64,000 bases of DNA. Source: Temnopleurus reevesii. Lineage: Eukaryota > Echinodermata > Echinoidea > Temnopleuroida > Temnopleuridae. Shown piece by piece: positions 38,101 to 50,100 of the stretch. The notes beneath the pieces were generated by a model. That model searched no databases. It worked only from the letters and a program-made list of their open reading frames with translations, and had not been told where the DNA came from. Position numbers and translations under genes: made by a program. The stretch covers positions 53,374 to 117,373 of the forward strand of contig BQKZ01000667.1 in NCBI GenBank assembly GCA_036244855.1. The letters run 5' to 3'. Position 1 is the stretch's first letter. Each line of letters begins with the position of its first letter.

Positions 38101-41100
38101 AACTATGAATAGGGGCAGGAGGAAGGTGTTAAAAAATGATCCTTGTTAAGGTTCTGAATATCGTGCTTGGGTATTTTGATAGCGTTGTGATCAGTCAACA
38201 GTTCCTATTCAAGTCATATGTAGTTCTCTTGTGCTATCATTCGGTCACAATTCTTAAACAAGATGTATATGTATCGTCAATTCCACAGTCTATTCATTCA
38301 TAATTGCAACTTTTATGTTACAGGCCCCTGGTGTGTTTAAAAAGAGCATGTCAAGTATGTTAAATGTTAAATGCCTATTTTGTGTTTAATCTGCAGGAAT
38401 GTTCTTGCATTCTGATTTTTTTATTTGTGCCATTTTGTGATTTTGTCTTCTATTTTGATGCTGTCTCATGTTGGTTTTTAAGAATTCCCAAGCCTACTGA
38501 TATTTATTCCTGGTCATTCTTACTTTAGTATTCTGTACATAGAAAGGAAATATGAATATGTAGTCAATTCATGTAGATATTGTAATTGATACTTCAATAA
38601 GGATGGCTGGAACAATATAGAATCTAATCAATAGATTTTCACAATGTTCACAACATTCAGAATGTTCAGTTTCTTATGCAATTACAATAATAATACTTGC
38701 TTGTAATATATAGCAGGTATTGGAAAATATCTCTGAAAATTTCTAAATTATTGATGATTTTTCTTTTAAATACCACAAAAAGTTTTTTTTACTTTGATTT
38801 TGATATTTCTTTCATTTGATTCATTTTATCCACACCTATAATTCTGTGATGCTGAATAAAAGTATCCTCCTTTTCCCATAATAACGAGATTGGCTCTTAC
38901 ATCCTTTTACCAGATCATGAACCACCATTGGGTAGAAGGCAACTGCCCTGGTAAGTGTGACCGGTGTAAGAAGTCAATTAAGAGCTACAACGGTGTAACT
39001 GGCCTTCATTGCAGATGGTGCAAGATAACGGTGAGAATTTATTCTTTTTTTCCTGTAGAACATACATAGATAAATGTTGATAGATTTAGATTATTGGAAA
39101 CAATTAAGATTAATAGTAATAATGTGATTAAATTATGAATGATTATAGATATGAAAGAACGTGCTAGACAAGGGAAACTTTACCACAAACCAACATTTTC
39201 TTTAATGTTTTAATCATTTTTATGCTTTGTCTAAAGTCAAATTTCAAAAATCATTATGAACGGATAGGAAGGAATTACATGTACAGTACAGCATTAGATA
39301 GTTTGAACTCTCGTCAAATTTCTCTCTCAAACTCATGACATTAGAAAATTGAGTCATATCCATACCTCAGCAGATAAAGTATTTTTTTTTTTTGTTAAAC
39401 TAGAATAATTTCAATCCAACATCACAAGGCAATTATTTTTTGTCAGTGGTGGACATTTTGCTTTGAGAAAAAGTCTTATTTTCAACACCACCACTTTTGA
39501 AAATTGGTAGACCCAAAGAAGTCACTTGCTCCATTTTGTTTTAAGGTGAACTATTCCATACAATACTATGGTCAAATATAGTTTTGAAAAATGTTGAAAT
39601 ACAGCTGACTTGGATGTGCCACAGACCGAGAAAAAAAGCTACATGTAACTGACAGCATGACTATGCAGGGTTGTGGTTAAAAGTAAAACAAAGTACATTT
39701 ATGAAATCATTCTTGTCATGTGATGTAGAAATATTCACCAAGGATAAAAAAACAAAACAGGATAATCGTGAAAGAAATATCAAGTATAATGATGAAATAT
39801 TGCTGTTGTTGCAATGTGGGACATTATAAAATGAAAAACTTACAGAAGCACCCTTCATCTCAGTGTTAAAACAGGCTACCTACAGGTTTAGACTAAATTT
39901 CATGTTCTTCGACTTCAATTTCGAATAACTTCGAATTCGACTTCGAATTACACCACAAATAATACCATGTGTAGCCCAAGTGTAATGGCAAATTTCATTT
40001 GATTCATCGATTTATCATGAGGGAATTAATGTTGAATTTTATACTAAATTTCATATTTTCCATCTGACCCCACAACTCCATAATAAATGTGCTCCCATAT
40101 GTAACTTAGTGTAACATGGGAGAATTTACATAAACCGTGAATGTAATATTAGAGAGAATTTGGATTTTTACGTATTCTCATTCACCGTTTTTTTCATCTA
40201 TTTGTCCAATTTTCATTACCAATTTAACTTATTTTTTTTTTTATCAAATAAGATGTATTCTAATATTGATAAATTAAGGGTCTTTTATGCCAAAATTTGA
40301 AAAGGTGATAAATCCCTATTAAATTTACACATCAATGAAAAATTACATATGCTCTCATGTTATCTGATTTGCTCTATCTAATTTCCCCATCTCAGACACC
40401 CTCTTTTGAAAAATTAACATGGTATTGTAAACTCTAGTAACTGTTTTCTCAATCTCTTTATTTCTCTTAATGACATCTCAATAACCTCTCTATTTCTCTC
40501 TGTTTCTCTCAGGGAATTTACGTTGAGTTTTAAACTCAATTTTAATTTGGTTCTCTCTCTGACCCCACGGCCTTCTTTCAGTTAATTTATGTTGAGTTTT
40601 ATACTAAATTTGATATTTTTCTATCTGACCCGACAGCTCCATAATAAATGTGCCTCCCATGTGAAACCAGAGTGTAACATGGGGGAATTCCATGACCACA
40701 TTCTACCTCCAACTGCTATCTGCCCAGCCGTTCTGGTAAGTTTACCTAAACTTTTATTTCATTTTTCACATTTTTGCATGATATTTCATCTTCCGCATCA
40801 TTTCTTTTCTAATCTCACTTTTTTCACATAAAGGCCCAGGGCAGTGTTTCACCAAATCGTTCTTAAAGTTACGCATGACCTTAAGAAACACTGGAATATG
40901 ATAATGATTGTAGGATTTGTGATTATTAAGAACAAGAACTGATACCAGTCGTGCGTAAAGTCATTCTTAAAGTCTTTCATAACTTGGTGAAACACCGCCC
41001 AGGATAGACATGACGGTCTGCCTTTGGTCGTTTTCTGTGTCACATCTGCAGAGATGCCAACCATTCTGGAATATTCATCAGATTAGAAATAAAAATAATA

Positions 41101-44100
41101 ATAATAATAATAATACACAACATTTATATAGCGCTTAATACGAAGTGTTTCTAAGCGCTCTATGCATTATTACCCGGCTATAGCCACCAAACTGCTGAAC
41201 TAAATGCTTTCTTGTGCGACAGAGCGCTGTCAGAAAACATTTATGCTCGTTCATTCAATAGGGATATAATTACTGAATGCACACTTTTGAATGCATCCTT
41301 TCCGTGTTCTGGAACAGTTGGCAATTCTGCATGAACTCAAAATCATTGTCTGCTCACTGATTTCTTGATTTACATTCATGTTTTATAGCACAAAGTTTCT
41401 TGGTTTTTTCCTCTCTATAAAAAGAAGAAAGATTTACTTTTTCCATTCATACTAGTTATGACCTATAAAAACTGAAGCTCTTCATCCTTAATTTATGAAC
41501 TTTCCTAATTCTAAATATAGCTAATTAGTTGTTTCAAAAGCTCTCTCTTATTGTTGTAGAATCTAGAGTATATAGAAGTCTCTCTTGCTCTGCAAATAGG
41601 TTTTCTGGAAATGTTTACTGGGAGATTTTTGATGTATGAATTCTTCTTTTCACATTGAAATATTTCGTACCCCCTGAAATAGAGATAGACTTTAAGCCAT
41701 CTTCCATCATACAACCTCTCCTTATGTCTTTTCTCAAATCTATCCTGCCAAATACTCTATTCACTTTTCATTTCTCTCTTTATCCATCTAAGTTTCTATT
41801 TGTCTCTCCAACGTCTCTTGGGCTCTCTTTTTCTATACAGCATTTCTCCATCTGTCTTTCTCAGTAATATCATAACGGTAAAACCATTGTACCTATTGTT
41901 TCATTGGCAATCTTGATCAGAATTTCTCTTTACCATGTCATTTCTCACCCAAATTTTTACATTATTCATCCTCCCCCAACCCCTAAAATACAGATTTAAA
42001 ATGACAATATTTCCTTGTTGATTGGTTATATGTTGGTTAAAATCTGCCATTTGTTTATAAATGTTTTAAGTTCAGTTATTTATGAACATTTTTATTGATT
42101 AGTCAACGACTTATGTTTTGAAGGAGCATTTATTCTAGTGATATTTCTAACAATATTCGATACAGAAGGGATATTCTTTTTTTTTTTTACCAAAAACCTT
42201 TCTGCATTACCTGAGTGGATTTTCCAAGTGGATTATACAAGAATTAAACAAATTATACACTTAATGTAGAAACATATACCATCCAGCATCACAAAAAGAC
42301 TAAAGTTGGCAGAAATTGTTGCGTTTCCGTTCTTGTTTCATTCATTCATTCATTGATAAAGATGTGATAGGATCACTGTTTATTCTGATGACGTCCTTCT
42401 AGAGTATTTGTGCTGTTGACTGTGTTTGTGGACTTTTGGACTTGAAATATTGTTTGGGCGCTAGCTCAGCAACAAAAGAGGTTTGCTCATCGGTGCGTAC
42501 CCAAATATAATCATGGGTTGAGAGCCATTATAGCGTGAGATATGGAAACGGTCCTGGTTTGAAGTATACCTTCCCGTTGGATTTGTCTGTATGACTGTTA
42601 TTTTCTGTAGAAGTGAATGAGTTTTGATGAAACTCTTGCTTTGACTTCATAGATGTTGTACATCTTCATTGCCTTGAGGTTTCACTTCCCATTTTTCAAC
42701 TGTATAAAAAGGATTTAAGTATTCAAAACGGAGCTCTCGGGACAATAATTCTGCTTTTTGAAGGAACTTTGGGCCATTTTCCCCCTGGATCACCTTATAC
42801 AAACATGTCCTTTGGCACCAAACAGTGTTGAGGATGTCTAGAGCAAATATTTCCACAGTCGGTTATCTTACGATCTCTGTCTTATCTCCTGTGGTAAACC
42901 AAAGTTATCAAATTGGGCAGATTTTCTGTGTCCTGAAATGAGGAAGTGGATGCAGATTTAAAGAATTTTCAAGACATTTGAACTCATCGTTTAGGAATCT
43001 AAACTTGAAGCTAATTTAGATCAATTAAAAATTGGAAAGATTAAGGTCTGTTAAATTCTCCTGTAAGGATACCCTAGAATTGCATCTGATGGTACCTAAG
43101 AGCCTCCATACTATCGCTACTACACATCGCCGAATGTCTTATAATCTTATTAACTTTTTGACAGCCTGCCTTTGTATACTGCATGGTCAATAAATAGATT
43201 ATTTTCATCTTTCAACTTGTGCTGTGCAAAACAGCCGATTTTGAATTATGTGGGTAAGTGAATATTTCATTTTTGTTGGTATTTTTATTTGCTCTCAGAT
43301 TATTATTTTATATTTGTAATAACTTCTGAAAGAGTTTTAAGGAGTTTTTGATGGAGCTTACTTGAAATGTTGTTGGTGAATGAATTATGGAGTAATGCGA
43401 TGTGTGTGGGCACTATTACTGGGCAGCTTCACATCACGCTCCTCACCATTATATGAATCATATGATTTTACAGTATCTCTATGTGTGGCTTTATTAAAGA
43501 AATTTTCATCTAATCTAGGTACTTAACTGTTTAATAATAATAATAATAATGATAATAATAGATGCAATTTATATAGCGCACATATCCACTCTGCTCAGTG
43601 CTCAAGGCGCTTTACATTATTATTACCCTGGCTTTAGCCCAGCAGCCATTCGCGGCGCACTTGGCATTTCAAGGACTAAATATTCCTGCCAGATAACCAT
43701 TCACCTCACCTGGGTTGAGTGCAGCACAATGTGGATGAATTTCTTGCTGAAGGAAATTGACACCACGGGTAGGATTCGAACCTACGACCCTCTGGTTGAA
43801 AGCCAAGAGTCACGACCACTACACCATGGGTTTAGACAATCAATCCGTATTTCATTTGCACAAGATACGCGCCTCAAACAAGATGTGCCTAAATCAATGC
43901 TTTTGATTGTTACATACTAATCAACTGCAAGTTACAATTATTGCGACTTTCTGGTTTGGTATAAAGAATTCTAATTTGTTGAATTCAATCATATATAAAA
44001 ATCAATCATATTCAACCAGTGATATATGCAGTAGGCTCCTTTGTAGGAATAATAATTTTCTCAATCATATATTTGAATAATATTTGGTCCATTTTACCCT

Positions 44101-47100
44101 TGACCATTCTAGACTGGCGGGAGATATTTCAACCCACAAATGCTGGTATCTATGGAATACATGGAACAAAACCAAGAGCTTGATAGGTTAGGACTGAGAA
44201 AGCAGAGCTTTGCTCCACCTGACCATAGACCTATACACATGAAACCTGTGAAAACGAATTCAAATTGTGAAGCTTATAATAACTCATTGTGATATTAAAA
44301 TTCTATGAAATCAAATATATTCACTGATGGGGCCAATGCAAACTTTGGTAGCTGCAGGGGGCTTAGTTTTGCCTCTCAAGCATGGAGTACATTACATCCA
44401 TACAACCGCAATGACGTACATTGGGAAAATTACCTTTAGAAAATAAGTGTTGGGTATATTCTACCTCTTCTTTATCCGGTATGCATACCTATGAAGTACT
44501 TTTCAGATTTGGCAACAAGGACATCAGTGCAATCAAATTTCTCAAAACCCCACCCTAATTTCTTTGAAAAAATGTAATTAGTCTTATAGATTTTCTTTTA
44601 TTTATTAAGTATTTTCAAAGGGATTTAAAGCTAACACTAATCTTGTCAGACAACAAACATTACACTATTTTGCCACAAAGTTTTATTGAATACTGTTCTG
44701 TATGCATTCAGCTCCTAGATATTTGTGTATTTTTAGAACCATCAATTGAATTGATGACAAAGCATTCCACGTCAGAAGATTTAAATGCAATGACTTCATT
44801 TATAGTTGATTAATCATGTTAAATTGACTCCATTTTCTATGAACTGGAAGAGGGGGATATCGGTATAGCTCTAAATATAGTCAAAATCATAATGATGATG
44901 CACCTGCATGTATGAATATTNTTACCGGTATTATTGTAGAAGTACCAGAAGGCTGATCACTGCTTTGCGCATGCGTGAAATTGAAGCCGTGCAACATGGC
45001 CTAATGTCGCACGGCTTAAAACTCTCATATAGATAATAATAATTAATATTCATGCACCTTCATACACAACTGAAACCAGCTCATATGATGATTCACCTGC
45101 ATGTATAAATATTATGATACTAAATAACTCTAAAAATTGTGTATAGGTTAGGTATATTATTCCCTAATTTTTAAGTGTTTTGATTTGAACTGATCTCATA
45201 GAGGAATCCCCTTAGGAATGTTGTAATAACGAGATGTGCCCTCTGTTTAGTGGTCATTGTTATGAGATTGGTTTAGAGGGCGTAGTATTGGAGTATGTTG
45301 ATTTGCATAGTTGTTGTTTACTTGGTGGAGCTGGATTCTTATTTTCTTCTGTATGCACATTAATAGTTTCTGTTTATTCAGTCTATTTTAGGATGTACAG
45401 TATGTATTATGATAAGAATTTCATGTTTCATTGCAAAATATACTCAACTTTGTTGATATAAAGATACATAGTTCCTCCTTTTTAGGCGATGATACAGTTT
45501 TGATCCTTACAATAGACATGGTATCTCCCTATGTATGACTTCAGTGGTAATAATACATTTCTATGCATTTTGAAATTAATTCATGATATACAAAATATAC
45601 AAAACTTAGATTTGCGAAATTGGCATGAATTATACTAACAGTCATAAATCAGTGCATATCTAACAGAGGTTAAATTGTTACAATGTTAAATCTTATCACA
45701 TCAATTTCTTTCTTCATCTGTGAAAGTTGTTACAATTGCATGTATTTTTAATTGCGCTGAAGAAAATAGATGTAACAAAAGCAAGCAAGCCTACATTGTT
45801 TCATCATTGAAATGATTGGTTTTCGTTACATTGACGTCTGGAAAGTAGAATAGTGGTTTGGCAGGAAGCAGTGGTGTTGGTACTAGTTTCCTTTACAATC
45901 AATGAAAACCGGGCTATTGGACCCAACAGGAAATTCACTCTATCCTCCGAACAGAGGGAGGGCTTTCAAAACTTTCGCCCGCCCTGTTCACTCTCGCAAC
46001 CTGTTTTTTTGCCTAGTCTTTGGTCTGCAGTCCTGGGTTTGAGTCCAACATAGTTTATTAGAGGGTTTGTTTTTATAAAAAACCAAACCAAAATTATTAT
46101 TTTTAGCTCTGATCGATTAGAATCCCTCTTCCTGAGAAGTAAAATATTGATAGTTGTATAAGTTTTGTTCTTTGTAATTTGATTATTTAAAGAGTATATA
46201 CAATGAATCAAAACCAACTAAATGCAATTACAATAATGATGAACAGATAACAAATATAAAATAAACTCATGGAAAAAAGAGGACAAGAAAGGCAAAGAGT
46301 CCTAAATCATATATCTGGGGAAAAATTGCAGTTAATAAACCCTTTCCAGTTGTGATTATTGTTTGTTAACTAGATATAATTCTCTGACATTTAAAAAAAT
46401 ATAATCTTCAAATACTTTTATTTACCAATCATTAGGCAAAGAAAATAATTGTTTAGTTTCCCAAGAATGCCATCTTTGCAAAATAGTAGATGGAAATGGA
46501 AAAGAAAAGGAAAAAAGAAAGTCCCACAGCATTAATAAAGTAATTCCCCAGAAACAGATGGCTTTTGCTGTGTGTCAGAAAATAATGACTTCTTCACCAA
46601 GAAATACAATTAACTATTTCAAATGAATATATAATACATGAACCATATTTCATTTGTGTATTCATCAGTTGTTTTTTTCTGATTTTTGGTGAATAGAAAG
46701 TAAAAAGGTCAAGCCGATTTCAGCAATTAAAAGTTTTTATAGACTGTACTGAATTGGCTTCCAAATAAAGTCTGAAAGGTTAGCCTAAATGCACTTCAGT
46801 AGATTTGGTGCTATTGGTGCTATCGTTGAGCAGTTTTCTATTCTACTTTTGCTATGACTGTACCGAGCCGTTGATAGAGAAACAGTTAACCTCATCGTCG
46901 TCGTTCCAGACACAACGCCTGGAATTGGGAAGACCCTAAGTTACATAATAGCCTGTCTTACCACAGTTTGTGGCGAAGACCAGCGTACATGGTTTTGTCT
47001 AACGTCATTTATTCTGATTATGTGCTGATTGGGGAAACTATCTGTGCAATGTTTGAGGAAGCCTTGCAGAATAACGGATGATCTAAGGCTGTGAGAATAG

Positions 47101-50100
47101 TTGGTGTTCAAGATATTTTTAGAAGGTCAGGAGATAAAAGAGAGGATTTGGAATTGTTCAATTGTCTCGTTTTAGAAGTGAACATTAGCATTTATCGCTC
47201 AAGTGGATCTCTTGCTTGTCTGTCTAATATGTATAACTGCATTTGTCAGTATACGACTTTATCTGTTTTTTAATCATTGCACATGTCTGGGAGGATCCTT
47301 ATTGATTCTTTGGTACTGTAATTAAAACAAGCTTCAAGAAACATTAACATTGGCTGGAAGTGTTACAGAATGTCCAGTTATATATTCACATCAGCTAAGA
47401 AAGTGATTCACCTAACCGTAAAAAGATTGGCCCCTAATTGGAACTCGAAAGTGGACTGTTTTGGCAAGACATTGTAAGGAATATAGTTACTCATTAGAAG
47501 TTGTGGCAGAGTTTTTAGCATCTATGGTTCGTGGAAGCAGTACGTCGGTGGCATGTGAGGGCAAGCAGTTGCCCAATGGGGCAACCGAGCGTGAAAACGG
47601 CAGGTGGAGTACCTCTGATTTGGAGCTTGCCCCCCACCTTGCCCTCTCAACATGTCTCGTCCCTGTAGAGGTGAGTTAATTTGTGGGGCTAGTGAGTATC
47701 ATAACGACAGGTGGCGTACCTCCAATCTGCACCAAATCNCAACCCCCAGGAATGCGGCAGAGGAGACAAGCAAGTAGAAAAGAAAAAAAGAAAACTTCAC
47801 CCGGGTCGATATGAACGTTGTGTGCTTAAGAATTGAAAACATCAAGATTGTCTTCACTTATTTTTCTTTTGTATTTGTCCCATAAGCGGATCTAGGGGGC
47901 AAAGGGACCGTGCCCCCCCCCCCCCCCCCCCCCCCCGTTTCTTGCCATCTAAACATGTCTTGTTGCAGTAGAGTTGAGATAATTCGTGGGATATGGTTCA
48001 ATTCTAGCACAACCAATAGCCCAGTGGGGCTTGTGAGTGTGATAAAAGCAGGTGGAGAACCTCCGATTTGGACCGTGCCCCCCCCCCCCCAAAAAAAAAA
48101 AAAAAAATTTACCCTGTCAACATATCTTTTCATGAGAGAGCTGAGTTAATTGGTTTCAAAATCAGTTGCCCATTTGGGTTTGCAAATGTGGCGACTTGAA
48201 CTTGCCTGTGCAGATGTAAGATAAATTGTGTTTGCTTGATGTAAGGGCTAGGGGCTAATAACTATGGCAATGGCAGATTGATTACCTCAAATTTTTACAT
48301 GTAGCCTGCCCCAGACTTGCCCCATGGACTTGCCCTCTCAATTTGTGAGGACAACCAGTTTCTTAGTTAGACAGGATAAAGGCCTACTGAAAATCATGGG
48401 GTTCTGTCAGCATGCTTTTTCTCATAATAAACAATTAGGTTTTATTTTCTGATAATTGCATGAAATTGCAGCATATGAGCCGAGTTAGCGTTTTGCTCAT
48501 TTTAAAGTAAAATTAAACTATTTTCTTTTCTTAAAAGTTTAGCTTAATATTAGCCCCTAATGGAGGAACTGCTGAGAATATTTTAGGTCAGATTTAGTCA
48601 TAGTTATGAGAATCAAACCTGGATGTCTGCAAAGTTTCCTATGTCTGGAGCATTGATACACCCAAAGTGGTATTGCTTAGGTGGTATTTGTCTATGTTAG
48701 GTGACTGAGCTCATTGATATGAATGAAGAGGGCCCTTGTGGCCTCCTGACCTCAATTTTAAAAAGCTTGTGGGATAATGGAATTGCCATTTTCAAACCCC
48801 ACCCCCTCCCATAACATCCCAGCCCATCCCAGAACCTCCCAGCCCCTCCCAGCCGCTCCCAGTCCCTACCTACAACAATTGCCAATCACTACCCCCCCCC
48901 CTTCCCACCAGCCCCTGCTTATCCCTCTTAGCTGTTATTTCTTAATTGCAGCCCCTACCTTTCCCTTCCCAGCTCCAAGCCTTTCTGTCCAACACAGATA
49001 CATAGGGATTCCCACAGTCGTGGAAAATCCTTGAAAATATTATGATCATGGAAAGACAGGGAATTCAGAAAATTTGTGAAAAGTCTGCTTTCCAGTTTGT
49101 CATGTCTATCAACTTTCATACTTAGTTATCTTATTCTGCTGTTATAATTGGTGTTCATCATCATGACATGTGGCAAAGAAAGTCATGGCAAATGATGATT
49201 TAGTCATGGAAAAATTATAGAATCCTGTTCTTAAGATTTCTATCTTTTGGCTCCTACCCCTCCTACCCAATCCTCATGCTTTCTTACCTTTCTTTGTCCA
49301 AGATAGTGTTATGATGTTTTTTGTTTTGTATGATTATGAATTAATTGAATTTTCCAAACCCACGCGATGTACTTGTCTACATGAATGAACCTCACTCTCT
49401 CATTACTAAAGTTCTCATTTGCCAATATTCCTATATTTAGATGATTTTTGCCAAAACAATGTCCAAAATCGTAATTAGAACTCGTGTGACACAGATGCAT
49501 GCAATAACAAAAACAGGATATATGTATTTGAAGGAGTTCCAGAATGAAATCATGACCAAAATCAAACTCAAGCGATACCCTCAATGAAATTCACTTTTCT
49601 TTTAATTGCTTGTCATTTCCGATGGATCAGATTATTGCAAAATGTGGACACAGGTCATGGTTGTTTAAGGTCCTTCAAAATGTGTGTATTCAGCTAAAAA
49701 TAGAAATCCTGTATGAAGGTGGTTTTGTGATGTTGATTCAGTGGTGGGATGATGCAAACCTTGTTGAAAGTTTGTTTGTCTTCATCTTTATCTCACATTG
49801 TAGTATCTTATAGGCCCATATGTGCCATTTCAGAAATTAATACATTGTAAAGAATTAACCTGTGGAATTGCCTCTACATACCTCTGTTGTATATTAAGCT
49901 TCATTTGGAAGAAAATAGGGCATATCCATTTCATATTCCTGGAATAATAGACTGGAGCTATGTCCTTTATAGAAACTGAATCCTTTTTAGATCTTGATTT
50001 CTTGTATTTTATATCTTCATTATCAGCCCTCACACCGTCTGACTAAAAAAACCATAGATTTGAATCTTTCTCAAACATCTAATGTGAATATTTCACAGTT

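Larger units (their letters stand above)
29028..38913. other. Intron 9 (9.9 kb)
   Basis: Separates the two C1 domains. It holds two related foldback elements (29902-30075, 31495-31658), a tgtcacactg array (30605-30695), an assembly gap (31724-31831), a pyrimidine-rich stretch (31832-32150), a TTAA-flanked inverted-repeat element (35965-36509) and three weak exon candidates described in the findings. Confidence 0.85.
39031..40636. other. Intron 10
   Basis: Contains a decayed copy of the 5' part of exon 11 with its upstream intron (40021-40135), a further copy of only the intronic part (40511-40572) and possibly a third, older copy at about 39885-39995. The rest is AT-rich without features. 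Confidence 0.8.

Noticed and set aside
38324..38354. Possible 31-bp exon ([10 protein letters not shown]) between atgttacag and gtatgt
   Set aside because: 31 bases would break the frame between exons 9 and 10. It could only be a terminal or poison exon, with no further support.
43549..43920. 123-codon frame on the + strand
   Set aside because: It is an antisense reading of the tRNA-derived SINE at 43532-43832.
47461..47679. 72-codon frame ending near gtgagt, as a DGK linker exon
   Set aside because: It lies in an imperfect repeat cluster whose other units are not open; the linker is already complete with exons 12 and 13.
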